This document shows positions 23,882-32,566 of a DNA stretch of 40,388 nucleotides, piece after piece. The notes under the pieces are model-generated. The model was not told the DNA's origin. It made no database searches and saw only the letters and a program-made list of their open reading frames with translations. Source of the DNA: a virus; IMG/VR virus record IMGVR_UViG_3300017764_002897, positions 1-40,388 of that record, one strand, 5' to 3'. Numbering within the stretch: the first letter of the stretch is position 1; every line of letters begins with the position of its first letter. The translations under genes and the position numbers were made by a program.

Positions 23882-25357
23882 ATGAAAGATTTGAAATATA
23901 CAACAAGTTTTAGTTCTACAATAAAAGCTCTCATATCTGAAGAGAAAGACAAATATTTAGCCTTGGCTAGTATGGTGGATATCGGTGATTTAATCCCCGA
24001 CGTAGACACAGAAATCAATGTAGACTTATTACCCGTTGCTTTCAATGCTTTCGTGGCGAATAGAGTAAATAAAAATGGCGATGTAATCGATACTGAAACT
24101 GCCATAGCAATTCATGAAAATTTTATAAACAAACCAATTAATATCGAGCACAACAGAGAAAAAGTAATTGGTACGATTTTAACTACTGGATTCAGTGAAT
24201 TTGGGACAGACAAGCCTTTAACAGAAGACCAAGTTAAGGCGATGACCGGGCCATTTAACGTTACATTGGGTGGCGTTATTTGGAAAACCGTAAATGACAA
24301 AGTGGCTGATTTTATAGAAGAATCTAGTGATCCAACGAGTGAAAAGTACTTAGCTGTTTCAGCTAGTTGGGAGCTAGGATTTTCAGATTTTAACATCGTT
24401 TTGTTAAAGAACGATGAAAAGAATATTGAAGGAGGAGAAATTGTTGCTGAAGAAGAGCAAATTGAAGAACTCCAGAAATATTTGAGAGCTTTCGGTGGAG
24501 AAGAATCTGTAGACCAAGAAACTAAAGCCTATAGGCAGGTTGTTGGCAAGGTTGTTCCCCTCGGAATAGGACTAACGGAAACTCCTGCGGCTGATGTCAA
24601 AGGAATTTCTACGAAATCAACAAAAACAGAAGAAAAATTAGTCAAAGAGGAAGGCGAGGCTAATAATACTTCAGCAAATAGCAGTAAACAAGTAATTTCA
24701 AGGAGAAATACCATGAATATTAAATCGATTGAAGACATTACAGACGAATCTTTAAAAGAGGTGTCTGCTTCCGCCGTCTCCGATTTCATTGAGAGCGAGC
24801 TTAAACAAGCTTCCGAAAAGTACGCGGAAGAGAAAGTCGCTCTTGAGACAAAAATCGACGAGGCTGGTGCGAAGCACGAATCTCTTACAAAAGATCATGA
24901 AGAGCTAATGAAGAAATCTGGCGAGCTTGAAGCTCAGTTGGAAGAACTCGTTAAAGCTAATCAGGAAAGAGAAGCTCAAGAGAAGTTCAATCAACGTATG
25001 GCTTCTTTGGATGAGAAGTACGAACTTAACGATGAAGATCGCCAAGTTCTTGCTACTGATATCAAAGAGTTAAACGATGAAGATTTCGAAGCTTATGCTA
25101 ACAAGCTTTCCGTCTTGTTGAAAGACAAAGACAAGGAATTGCTTGCTAAAAAGCAAGAAGAGCAAAAGCAAGAAGAAGTAACTGAAGAAGTCAAGGCTTC
25201 CGAGGAGAAAATCGAAGAACCTTCTGTTGAAGCTGTTGTCGAAGAGGCAAAAGCTGATGAAGAGGTAGAAATTCCAAATTCGACTGTCGCAGAGGATGAA
25301 ACTCTTGTAACAAGATATCAAAAAGCTTTCGACATCGACCAGTTTGAAATCAACTAG
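23882..25357 (+). CDS. Prohead protease-scaffold fusion
   Basis: 491 residues. Residues 1-240 resemble a phage capsid maturation protease: PINIEHNREKVIGTI (candidate His90), YLAVSASWELGFSD (candidate Ser160 or 162). Residues 278-460 are a long charged coiled coil (ASEKYAEEKVALETKI, EELMKKSGELEAQLEELV), the usual look of a capsid scaffold, ending in an acidic tail. An AAGGAG site lies before in-frame Met278, so a separate scaffold can be made from the same gene, as with lambda C/Nu3. It lies directly before the decoration and major capsid genes. Confidence 0.8.
   Translation: MKDLKYTTSFSSTIKALISEEKDKYLALASMVDIGDLIPDVDTEINVDLLPVAFNAFVANRVNKNGDVIDTETAIAIHENFINKPINIEHNREKVIGTILTTGFSEFGTDKPLTEDQVKAMTGPFNVTLGGVIWKTVNDKVADFIEESSDPTSEKYLAVSASWELGFSDFNIVLLKNDEKNIEGGEIVAEEEQIEELQKYLRAFGGEESVDQETKAYRQVVGKVVPLGIGLTETPAADVKGISTKSTKTEEKLVKEEGEANNTSANSSKQVISRRNTMNIKSIEDITDESLKEVSASAVSDFIESELKQASEKYAEEKVALETKIDEAGAKHESLTKDHEELMKKSGELEAQLEELVKANQEREAQEKFNQRMASLDEKYELNDEDRQVLATDIKELNDEDFEAYANKLSVLLKDKDKELLAKKQEEQKQEEVTEEVKASEEKIEEPSVEAVVEEAKADEEVEIPNSTVAEDETLVTRYQKAFDIDQFEIN
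24700..24715 (+). promoter_or_regulatory. Internal ribosome site and start for scaffold
   Basis: AAGGAG (24700-24705), seven bases, ATG (24713-24715), in frame with the protease gene. Starting here gives a 214-residue protein comprising only the coiled-coil scaffold. Arginine and other codon choice also shifts toward the capsid-gene style after this point. Confidence 0.7.
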
Positions 25358-25389
25358 AACATTAACATATAAATTAGGAGAAATAAATT

Positions 25390-25938
25390 ATGGCAACCTT
25401 AAGACCATTTAGAGATTACGATGAAAAAGACGTTATCAACTTGTTTAGCCTTCAAACAGGAGCTACGCTTCCTGTACTGAAAGGCACTATGGTGAAACTC
25501 CATACGACAGGTTGGCAAAGCGATCAAGAGTTGAGCTTATTAGGTGACGTAGGCACTTCTGTAACTAATGTGACTTCACAACGTTACGGTGTTGCGGCTA
25601 ACGTAGACCTTTGCGGAGCAACAGACATGCCTCTCGGTATGTTGTTGCATGACGTAAGATCAACTGATGAAAACGGAGAATTGTTAAAGTTTAACCCAAG
25701 AAAAGCTGCCGAGATGGAAGCTGTTATCGAAGGTCAAGCTGTACCGATTGTAACCAAAGGAATCTTTTTGATGAAAGACATTGCTGGTTCTGCACCAACG
25801 GTAGGCGCGAAAATTTACGCCGCCGCTTCTGGTGAAATTACCACGACTGCTGGATCATCTGTAGAGATTGGAATCTGTCTTGGAGCCGAGGCTAATGATC
25901 AAACGCTCATTCTTCTCGACATTAACAGACATGACTAA
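25390..25938 (+). CDS. Probable capsid decoration protein
   Basis: 182 residues with a strong AGGAG site nine bases upstream. The sequence is beta-rich with many small residues: LPVLKGTMVKLHTTGW, DMPLGMLLHDVR, GQAVPIVTKGIFLMKDI and VGAKIYAAASGEITT. It sits immediately before the major capsid gene and has its high-expression codon choice, as head-stabilising or decoration proteins typically do. The family is not firmly recognised, so this is by context. Confidence 0.65.
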   Translation: MATLRPFRDYDEKDVINLFSLQTGATLPVLKGTMVKLHTTGWQSDQELSLLGDVGTSVTNVTSQRYGVAANVDLCGATDMPLGMLLHDVRSTDENGELLKFNPRKAAEMEAVIEGQAVPIVTKGIFLMKDIAGSAPTVGAKIYAAASGEITTTAGSSVEIGICLGAEANDQTLILLDINRHD

Positions 25939-25971
25939 ACTATAATCTAAGCATATAGGAGAATAAAGATT

Positions 25972-27135
25972 ATGAAATTAAAATTAAAAAATACCCCAGA
26001 ACAAGTAGAGCTTATTAAAGCTATTGGTGGTAAGGACAGCACCGCTGCAAGAGAAGCTTCTGAAGCTTTCGCCGCGTTTCTTGGCCCTGTCATCCAAAAA
26101 GTTCTATACACAGCTGGTACAGCAGGTAGCATCTACGTAGATTCTGAATACGATGAAGATGATAGCCCAAGCTATCCTCTTGACCTTTACTATGATGAGG
26201 GCGCTGGTTATGTCAATGTCTGGAGTCAGACAATGGCTGGCGGTCTTCCTACATCACACGTAGAAGGCATGAAGGAAGTAAAGATTCAAACCTATCGTTT
26301 AGATAGTGCTGTATCTTTCAACAAGCGTTATGCTCGCAAAGCGAGACTAGACGTTGTAAGTAAAGCTATCGAAAGAATGGCTAATGAAGTTCTTATCAAG
26401 CAAGAGCGTAACGCATGGGCTGTATTGCTCAAAGCGTTAATCGACGCGCAAACTGCGCCCGGTGCTCCTGACAAGAATAGCGCTACATTTGCCGCTTCTA
26501 CTCACCTCAAGCACGTTTACAGAACAGCCGCTACTGGCGCTGCAAACAGCTTCGACTTGAGCCACTTGAATGGATTGATGACAAGAATCAAAAGACTCAA
26601 CGAGTCTTTCTCTGGTAATACCCCAGTTGCTGCTGCTTCTGGCCTTACTGACTTGTACCTCTCTCCTGAAGTGATGGAGCAAATTCGTGCGTTCTCGTAC
26701 AACCCAGTTCATACAAGCACAGGTAATGACGTTCTTCCGAACTCTGTTCGTGAAGACGTATTCCGTAACTCTGGCATGGCCAGTATTTACGGTGTTAACT
26801 TGAATGAATTAGTTGAACTTGGCGTTGGCAAGAAGTACAATAAGTTGTTTGACACCCTCGCGGGTTCGGACGAGTTCTTCTTGGCTGATGGCTCCACTAG
26901 TAACGCCGTGTTCACTGAAGCTAACGATGAACTCATCGTTGGTCTTGATAACAGTCGCGGATCGTTTGTACGTCCTATCGCCCGTAACGGCGAAACTGGC
27001 AGTACATTCACAGCGTTGCCTGATGAGCAGTTCAATATGTACGGAGGCAGAGTTGAGAAAACGGGCTTTTATGGTCACCTCGAAGAGGGCCGTCTCGTTC
27101 TCGATGCCCGTTCCATCGTCGGATTGATTATCTAA
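25972..27135 (+). CDS. Major capsid protein (HK97-fold expected)
   Basis: 387 residues, AGGAG ten bases upstream. After a charged helix (ARE-ASEAFAAFL) comes the capsid core: FNKRYARKARLDVVSKAIERMANEVLIKQERNAW (the long spine helix), LYLSPEVMEQIRAF, SIYGVNLNELVEL and FVRPIARNGETG. Its position after protease/scaffold, the strong ribosome site, high GC and CGT/CGC arginine codons, and the strong terminator right behind it all mark the most abundant head protein. A TATAAT at 25941 upstream may be a -10 box, but no -35 is clear. Confidence 0.85.
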   Translation: MKLKLKNTPEQVELIKAIGGKDSTAAREASEAFAAFLGPVIQKVLYTAGTAGSIYVDSEYDEDDSPSYPLDLYYDEGAGYVNVWSQTMAGGLPTSHVEGMKEVKIQTYRLDSAVSFNKRYARKARLDVVSKAIERMANEVLIKQERNAWAVLLKALIDAQTAPGAPDKNSATFAASTHLKHVYRTAATGAANSFDLSHLNGLMTRIKRLNESFSGNTPVAAASGLTDLYLSPEVMEQIRAFSYNPVHTSTGNDVLPNSVREDVFRNSGMASIYGVNLNELVELGVGKKYNKLFDTLAGSDEFFLADGSTSNAVFTEANDELIVGLDNSRGSFVRPIARNGETGSTFTALPDEQFNMYGGRVEKTGFYGHLEEGRLVLDARSIVGLII

Positions 27136-27164
27136 GTTAGTTAAGATAATTCTTAAATAGTTCA

Positions 27165-27192
27165 AGCCCCCGCTTCGGCGGGGGTTTTTTTT
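27165..27192 (+). terminator. Strong Rho-independent terminator after capsid gene
   Basis: CCCCCGC (27167-27173), TTCG tetraloop, GCGGGGG (27178-27184), eight T (27185-27192). A textbook terminator that ends the head operon. Confidence 0.95.
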
Positions 27193-27203
27193 GTTTAAAA
27201 AAT

Positions 27204-27232
27204 TTGTTTTTTTTTGATGAGAGTGTTAATAT
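27204..27232 (+). promoter_or_regulatory. Candidate promoter after capsid terminator
   Basis: TTGTTT (27204-27209), 17 bases, extended -10 TGT-TAATAT (TG 27224-27225, hexamer 27227-27232). The ATG at 27239 is 12 bases from the hexamer start, so this transcript may be leaderless. Confidence 0.55.
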
Positions 27233-27238
27233 ATTGAT

Positions 27239-27631
27239 ATGCCAGCAAAGAAAAAATCAGCAAAAACTGCTAAAAAAACGGCTCCCGCCGGTAAACCCAA
27301 AAAGGAAGAAATGCAGCAAACTCATGCAAAAGAGGAAAAGTTTCAACCCACTACCTTAGATCAAGTTTGGGGAGATACTGGCATGACCAAGTACGGTCAC
27401 TTGGATCAACCAAAATATGAGCAAGAAATAAAAGAAATGACAAAGGCCGACATTCAGGCTCACGCCCATTTCATCGGCTTGATCCCTGTAGATAACAGAG
27501 AACAGTTAGAAAAAAGGTTGGTAATGGAATTCAAAAAATACTCTTCTTCCTTTGTGAAACCATCAACAACTCAAGAATCTCATCCTGAAATATCAGAAGA
27601 GGGCTTAAGAATACTAAGAGAAGGAAGGTAA
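27239..27631 (+). CDS. Lys-rich tail plus SAP-like helical protein
   Basis: 130 residues. The first 24 are almost only Lys, Ala, Pro, Thr and Gly (MPAKKKSAKTAKKTAPAGKP), like a histone H1 tail and like the start of PhoH and portal. The middle (TKADIQAHAHFIGLIPVDNREQLEKRLVMEF) has the helix-extended-helix pattern of SAP-type DNA-binding motifs. It follows the capsid terminator with its own promoter and may bind DNA or join the head. I see no known family. Confidence 0.6.
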   Translation: MPAKKKSAKTAKKTAPAGKPKKEEMQQTHAKEEKFQPTTLDQVWGDTGMTKYGHLDQPKYEQEIKEMTKADIQAHAHFIGLIPVDNREQLEKRLVMEFKKYSSSFVKPSTTQESHPEISEEGLRILREGR

Positions 27632-29158
27632 ATGAGGCGCGACCATTCGGGAAGACCTAAGTCATCTTATTCAGTAAGTAAAGATAGTACTTACTTGGCT
27701 GCTAATGATGGACTTCTTGTATCTGCCCCTACAACGGGTAATTGTATAATAATATACGATTTGATCGTAACGTCTGGGTCAGGTAAGCTTGGCACTTCTG
27801 CGGATGGTGCTGGAACTCAAATTTGCTTAATAAAACAAGGTCTCAACCAGTTTAGAACCCCAATTAAAGTTCCCGCTGGTCAAGCTTTATATACTGATGC
27901 TCAATCAGGAAATATAACCCTTACCTACAACGTCGTAAAAGAACCTAGTGGGACAACTACTAATGTAAGTTCTGGTGGCGGTGCAACCACCACAACTATT
28001 CAACCCACAACCCTAGCTTTCGCGGCAGCTACTTCTTCGATTGCGGAAGGTAATTCGGGAACATCTGTTCACACCGTAACGGTTAATCGTGCTGGGAATA
28101 CAAGCGGTACGGCTACGATTGATTACGCTACCGCTAATGTAACAGCGACTTCTGGAAGTGATTATACAGCGGCGAGCGGTACTTTGACTTTCGGGGCTGG
28201 AGTGACTTCCCAAAATGTATCCATAACTATTACTGGTGATACTGGGAATGAAGATGGTGAAACTTTTAACATTACTTTATCTAACCCAACACAAACAGTG
28301 GGTTCTGCTTCCATAACTGGCACGAACCCGCATGTAGCTACTATTACGAACGACGATACATCAAATATATCGTTCGCCGCTGGAACCTCTTCGATAGCGG
28401 AGGGAGCCTCACCGGGAACATCCACACATACAGTAACCGTTAATAGGAGCGATACGAATGGTACTGCCACGGTAGACTATGCCACGAGCAACGTTACCGC
28501 AAATGCAGGAACAGATTATACGGCGGCAAGCGGCACTTTGAGTTTCGCTAATGGCGAGAGTTCAAAAAACATATCTGTTACAATCACTGGGGATGGAACT
28601 AATGAAAATAGTGAAACCTTTAACGTAACTTTATCTAATGCAGCTTCTCAATACGGAAGTGTAGCCATAACGGGAACCAACCCGCATGTAGTTACTATTA
28701 CGAACGACGATACATCAAATATATCGTTCGCCGCTGGAACTTCCTCAGTGGCGGAAGGAAATTCTGGTACATCTACTCACGCGATAACGGTCAATAGAAG
28801 CGATACAAATGGTACTGCCACAGTAGACTACGCCACGAGCAATGCTACTGCGACTGCTGGATCAGATTATACAGCGAAAAGCGGTACTTTGAGCTTTGGT
28901 AATGGAGTGGGTTCAATGAATATTTCCATAACCATAACTGGAGACAGTACGGTTGAAAGCAGTGAAACCTTTAACGTGACTTTGTCTAATGCCGCTTCGC
29001 AGTATGGCGCTACAGCAATAACGGGAACTAATCCACACGTAGTAACGATTACTAATGATGATTCAGATGGCGGAACAAGCACGACTACGAGTACCACGTC
29101 AGCGGGAACAACCACGACCACATCAGCGGGAACAACTACGACTACCTCATCACCGTAA
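27632..29158 (+). CDS. Calx-beta repeat virion protein with Thr-rich tail
   Basis: 508 residues. Residues 1-105 repeat the domain found alone at 23563. Residues 128-242, 247-360 and 365-478 are three Calx-beta repeats, each with (I/V)AEGxS, NGTATVDYA, GxDYTAxSGTL, SETFN(V/I)TLSNA and HVVTITNDD. Calx-beta units are extended beta domains often used in adhesion, and usually bind calcium. The last 27 residues are Thr/Ser/Gly/Ala only (TTTSTTSAG repeated), like a mucin-type linker. Likely role: head fibre or surface adhesin. The next gene encodes a glycosyltransferase. Confidence 0.8.
   Translation: MRRDHSGRPKSSYSVSKDSTYLAANDGLLVSAPTTGNCIIIYDLIVTSGSGKLGTSADGAGTQICLIKQGLNQFRTPIKVPAGQALYTDAQSGNITLTYNVVKEPSGTTTNVSSGGGATTTTIQPTTLAFAAATSSIAEGNSGTSVHTVTVNRAGNTSGTATIDYATANVTATSGSDYTAASGTLTFGAGVTSQNVSITITGDTGNEDGETFNITLSNPTQTVGSASITGTNPHVATITNDDTSNISFAAGTSSIAEGASPGTSTHTVTVNRSDTNGTATVDYATSNVTANAGTDYTAASGTLSFANGESSKNISVTITGDGTNENSETFNVTLSNAASQYGSVAITGTNPHVVTITNDDTSNISFAAGTSSVAEGNSGTSTHAITVNRSDTNGTATVDYATSNATATAGSDYTAKSGTLSFGNGVGSMNISITITGDSTVESSETFNVTLSNAASQYGATAITGTNPHVVTITNDDSDGGTSTTTSTTSAGTTTTTSAGTTTTTSSP
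28326..28740 (+). repeat. Near-identical DNA repeat pair inside Calx-beta gene
   Basis: Positions 28326-28386 and 28680-28740 are the same over about 60 bases except for one C/T change, 354 bases apart, at the junction between Calx-beta repeats. Other parts of the repeats have diverged more. The pair could recombine to gain or lose one repeat unit in frame. Confidence 0.85.
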
Positions 29159-29169
29159 GATAAAATTAG

Positions 29170-30030
29170 ATGATTGATAAAAAACCTTTTTTAACCATAG
29201 GTATGGCAACCTATGACGACTTTCATGGGGTGTATTTCACTATTCAAGCCTTAAGAATGTACCATAAAGAGGTAATGGGCGAGGTAGAATTCTTAGTAAT
29301 AGACAACAATCCAAAAGGTACGCATGGCTCAGAACTCAGGAATTTTGTTAATTGGGGTGATAATATAAAATATGTTCCCGAAGAGAAATGGGTAAGCACC
29401 GCAGTGAGAAATAGAATATTCGAAGAAGCTAATGGAGATTTTGTAATGTCTACGGATTGTCATGTTCTTTTCGAAGAAGGCTCTATAAAAAAACTTATAG
29501 ATTACTATAAAAATAATTTTAATACAAATAATCTACATCAAGGCCCAATGGTTTATGATGACTTCAGAAATTATTCTACTCATTTTGATCCAGAATGGAG
29601 ATCGCATATGTATGGCACATGGGGAACAGACGAAAGAGCCAGTAGCCCAGACGCAGAGCCGTTCGAAATCCCAATGCAAGGCTTAGGGGTATTTTCTTGC
29701 AGAAAAGATGCTTGGCTTGGTTTTAATCCGCTATTCAGGGGGTTCGGAGGAGAAGAGGGTTATATCCATGAAAAATTCAGACAAAATGGAAATAAAACTT
29801 TGTGCTTACCTTTTTTAAGGTGGATGCACAGATTTGGGAGACCAGATGGACCCAATTATCCACTTACTTTAGAAAATAAAGTCAGAAACTATATACTAGG
29901 ACATCTTGAATTGGGTTTGGATGTAAAACCTATATTTGAGCATTTTTCAGGAGATATGCAGCAGCAGCAATTAGATAGGCTGTTCGATGCTTGTAATTTA
30001 GAAATAGAAAAACAAAGAACTGAGCAATAA
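29170..30030 (+). CDS. GT2/GT27-like glycosyltransferase in virion operon
   Basis: 286 residues. LTIGMATYDDFHGVYFTIQAL and FLVIDNNPKG are the first strands of a GT-A fold; MSTDCHVLFEEGSIKKLI holds the metal-binding region (DxH, as in polypeptide GalNAc-transferases); FRGFGGEEGYIHEKFRQNG matches the acceptor-side GGE motif of GT2/GT27 enzymes. It lies 11 bases after the Thr-rich protein, away from the main sugar cassette, so O-glycosylation of that protein is a natural proposal. No signal or membrane segment. Confidence 0.8.
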   Translation: MIDKKPFLTIGMATYDDFHGVYFTIQALRMYHKEVMGEVEFLVIDNNPKGTHGSELRNFVNWGDNIKYVPEEKWVSTAVRNRIFEEANGDFVMSTDCHVLFEEGSIKKLIDYYKNNFNTNNLHQGPMVYDDFRNYSTHFDPEWRSHMYGTWGTDERASSPDAEPFEIPMQGLGVFSCRKDAWLGFNPLFRGFGGEEGYIHEKFRQNGNKTLCLPFLRWMHRFGRPDGPNYPLTLENKVRNYILGHLELGLDVKPIFEHFSGDMQQQQLDRLFDACNLEIEKQRTEQ

Positions 30031-30040
30031 TATGTGTAAC

Positions 30041-30046
30041 TATAAT
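30041..30046 (+). promoter_or_regulatory. -10 element ahead of connector gene
   Basis: Perfect TATAAT, 16 bases before the ATG at 30057, preceded by GTGTAAC (30034-30040). No clear -35 box. The spacing suggests a leaderless or nearly leaderless transcript, as at 1296. Confidence 0.45.
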
Positions 30047-30056
30047 ACACACTATT

Positions 30057-30575
30057 ATGAACGCGGATACTATTGCTACAGAAATATTTACTGAATTAGG
30101 TTCTCCATCTAGCACCACAGAAGTAGCTATAAGCTATTGGCTCAAGGCTAACGTAGCCGCTTTAAATAGTTTAATAAACTCAACTTATACCGTCGCAGGT
30201 GGGGCTATAACCTATCAGGACACTTCAACTACTCCAGCGACTGAAACCGCTATGACTACTAATGAAGCGGCAATACTTAAAAAAATGTATTACGTTTATG
30301 ATTACGATAATAAACTTAGGAATATTTTAGGAGCATCATCGTGGGATTCAGTTGTAGAAATAAGTGACGCAGGGACAAGGGTTAGAAAAGTAAATAAAAG
30401 CGAAATAGGAAAAACTTTACATCAAGCTAAAATTGAAGAACAAAAACAATTAAATGACTTAGTCGCGGCTTACAAGCTTAAAAACTCAAGTCCAATACAG
30501 GTTGCTGGAGACGACACTGTTGAAGGTAATTGGCCTGTTTATCCACATTACGATAGAACTTTAAACAAATATTAA
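30057..30575 (+). CDS. Probable head-tail connector (adaptor)
   Basis: 172 residues, mostly helical: ATEIFTELGSPSSTTEVAISYWLKANVAALNSLI, then AILKKMYYVYDYDNKLRNIL. Small helical proteins of this size encoded after the capsid gene form the adaptor ring on the portal. The C-terminus (GDDTVEGNWPVYPHYDRTL) is extended. Assigned by position and secondary structure only. It is the first gene of the connector/tail block, behind its own -10 element, and the next gene starts one base later. Confidence 0.5.
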   Translation: MNADTIATEIFTELGSPSSTTEVAISYWLKANVAALNSLINSTYTVAGGAITYQDTSTTPATETAMTTNEAAILKKMYYVYDYDNKLRNILGASSWDSVVEISDAGTRVRKVNKSEIGKTLHQAKIEEQKQLNDLVAAYKLKNSSPIQVAGDDTVEGNWPVYPHYDRTLNKY

Positions 30576-30576
30576 T

Positions 30577-31026
30577 ATGGCTTTAATAAGTGCTACAGAA
30601 AAAACAGCTATGCAACTGGCTTACGAGGAGTTTTTTACAGACTTCAAGCAAACCATAACTGTTCATAGAAAAGCTAAAACCGCTATAGTTGATATATACT
30701 TAGATCAGCTATTCGGTTACGGGCAGTATTCTGGCCCTAGTCATTTCGCATACACGCCAGTTAATCAAACTTTTGATGCGATAGTAATATATCAACAAGA
30801 CCAAAATAATACTTCTGACATAGCTATGTTAAACGAAATAAGAGTAGGAATTTTAGATAGCGAAGTTTTAATAAAGGTCAAAGAAACATGTAAAACTTAT
30901 CTTTCTCACAAAGATGTAGAAAGAATAGATATAGGAACAAAGTCTTATAAACTAATAAGCGAAGAAGCTAAAGTTCATAAAGTGCTTGATGATTATTATT
31001 TATTTAAACTAAAAGAAACTAAATAA
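30577..31026 (+). CDS. Probable head-tail connector (stopper)
   Basis: 149 residues, mixed alpha/beta: DFKQTITVHRKAKTAIVDIY near the start and a central FDAIVIYQQDQ strand, then EIRVGILDSEVLIKVKETC. Beta-barrel stopper proteins often hold such an N-terminal strand pair (ITVHRKxK). Order after the adaptor supports this, but no sequence hallmark proves it. It is joined to the next gene by a one-base overlap. Confidence 0.5.
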   Translation: MALISATEKTAMQLAYEEFFTDFKQTITVHRKAKTAIVDIYLDQLFGYGQYSGPSHFAYTPVNQTFDAIVIYQQDQNNTSDIAMLNEIRVGILDSEVLIKVKETCKTYLSHKDVERIDIGTKSYKLISEEAKVHKVLDDYYLFKLKETK

Positions 31027-31625
31027 TGGCTAATCCAAAGATAAAATCATACAAGCTGAACATGAATTCAATTAATAAAAAAATTGGATCAAGTAAAAAA
31101 TACAATGAACTAGCTGATGATTTTGCAAACGAAAAATTTAAAAAAACTAAAAAAGCTTTGATGCAGGAGTTCGAGCAGCATCCAGTGACTCAGGAAATAG
31201 AAGCTGGTGCGGCCTCACCCAACATGTCAGGCACACTAAATGGATACGGAAATCTTTTTACTTTTATTGGATTTGAGTCAGGCGCAAAACCCGTGAATAG
31301 CGTAAGAGTTTTTTTGCAAACCAGAATAGCCTTGAGAAAGAAAACAGCCAGAGGCTCTTTGTTAAATAAAGAATATAGTATAAATATTCCTACGCTAGAA
31401 AGTTTTAATTTTGCATCCATGCCTTGGGAGGGCCAAAGCTGGGTAAAGGCGATAGAATTTGGAATATCTGGATTTAGTTACTACATGTCGAAAGCGAGTG
31501 CTGTTTCGAGATCGGGTAAAGGAATACAAATTGATGGAAAATTAAGATCATTAAACTCTAGTAAAGGGGTTCCGTATATGACAGACATACTTAGAAGATT
31601 TATGAAAAGGATTACATCTAAATGA
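31026..31625 (+). CDS. Probable neck/tail completion protein (gp10-like)
   Basis: 199 residues, basic. The N-terminal 55 residues are a Lys-rich helix (ELADDFANEKFKKTKKALMQEFEQHP), followed by glycine-rich loops and hydrophobic strands (GNLFTFIGFESG, VRVFLQTRIAL). HK97 gp10-like neck proteins have this helix then beta layout and this position. The ending RFMKRITSK is basic. It overlaps the following gene by four bases (ATGA). Confidence 0.45.
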   Translation: MANPKIKSYKLNMNSINKKIGSSKKYNELADDFANEKFKKTKKALMQEFEQHPVTQEIEAGAASPNMSGTLNGYGNLFTFIGFESGAKPVNSVRVFLQTRIALRKKTARGSLLNKEYSINIPTLESFNFASMPWEGQSWVKAIEFGISGFSYYMSKASAVSRSGKGIQIDGKLRSLNSSKGVPYMTDILRRFMKRITSK

Positions 31626-32533
31626 TAGCACAATGGGAAAATAAAGTTATGAGCAGTATGTTGCTTTTTTTGGATAACCAAATATGCGAAAAAGGGCAAG
31701 GTTATACTAACGTAACAAATCAAGAGGCTTATTTAATTGATTCAAATTATTCGCAATTAACATTCAACCTTGCAAATTACGATCTTCACGCATACGCTCT
31801 TCCTTTTAAGCAGATCATCATAGATGAGTCGATAACTGGCGCAAATATATGTAAAACCGTAGAAGTTAGTCAGAATGGAGTGACTTACGTTACTTGGTCC
31901 CCCGGCTTTCCCGGTCCAAGCACAGAATTAAATTCTATTCTACATCATAAAGGACAATTTCTATTTCATGAAAATATAGCTAGTTTGGGCTACACAAACG
32001 TAAGAGCTACTTGCGCTGTAAAAGATTTCAATATTTATATAAGTTCAAAGTTTGAAGAAGATTTATTAATAAATACGAAATATCAAGTTAATCCTAAAAT
32101 CAATCAAACCTTGGCTGGCTTACCAGATAATACAGAAACTTATCCAGCTATTTTCTTAAAAAATATGGGAGGAGTCAATCAACCCTTAAGCCTAGGCAGT
32201 AGAACCCAAAACGTTAAAACCAAGATAAGGGCAGTTGTAATGGCTGATTCAGCTTTTAATTTGGATGCTGTATGTAATATTTTAAAAAACACAAAAGACT
32301 TAGATATTCCCATTTTAGAGTCAAATAATTTACCTTTTAATTCTATCGGGGGATATAGAGGTGTAATATATGACTACAGTATAGAATCTGCCGCAGCGAC
32401 TGAACAGGCCATGGTTTGGGATGTCAACGTGACTAGATTAAATCCTAATTCGTCAGAATTAAGGAATTTACATGCCGAAGTCCATTCCGCTTTTGTTGAT
32501 TTCGAGGTCCATGGAGTAGGCAAAAATACATAA
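31622..32533 (+). CDS. Hypothetical tail-region protein
   Basis: 303 residues. Beta-rich with few charges: LTFNLANYDLHAYALPFKQIIID, VTYVTWSPGFPGPST, KTKIRAVVMADSAFNLDAVCNIL, and MVWDVNVTRLNP at the end. It occupies the place of the tail terminator, between neck and tube genes, but is longer than usual terminators (about 130-200). It could combine terminator and another function. No family recognised. Confidence 0.55.
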   Translation: MIAQWENKVMSSMLLFLDNQICEKGQGYTNVTNQEAYLIDSNYSQLTFNLANYDLHAYALPFKQIIIDESITGANICKTVEVSQNGVTYVTWSPGFPGPSTELNSILHHKGQFLFHENIASLGYTNVRATCAVKDFNIYISSKFEEDLLINTKYQVNPKINQTLAGLPDNTETYPAIFLKNMGGVNQPLSLGSRTQNVKTKIRAVVMADSAFNLDAVCNILKNTKDLDIPILESNNLPFNSIGGYRGVIYDYSIESAAATEQAMVWDVNVTRLNPNSSELRNLHAEVHSAFVDFEVHGVGKNT

Positions 32534-32566
32534 CAGTGAAAACATTAAAATAAGGAAAAATGACTT

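Noticed and set aside
24529-27165. Minus-strand open frames opposite the protease/scaffold and capsid genes
   Set aside because: Low-complexity translations of highly biased + strand genes; no protein motifs.
30539-30547. Perfect DnaA box TTATCCACA
   Set aside because: Single copy within the coding sequence of a connector gene (codons for Val-Tyr-Pro-His); no cluster, AT-rich unwinding region or promoter is nearby, so chance is likely.
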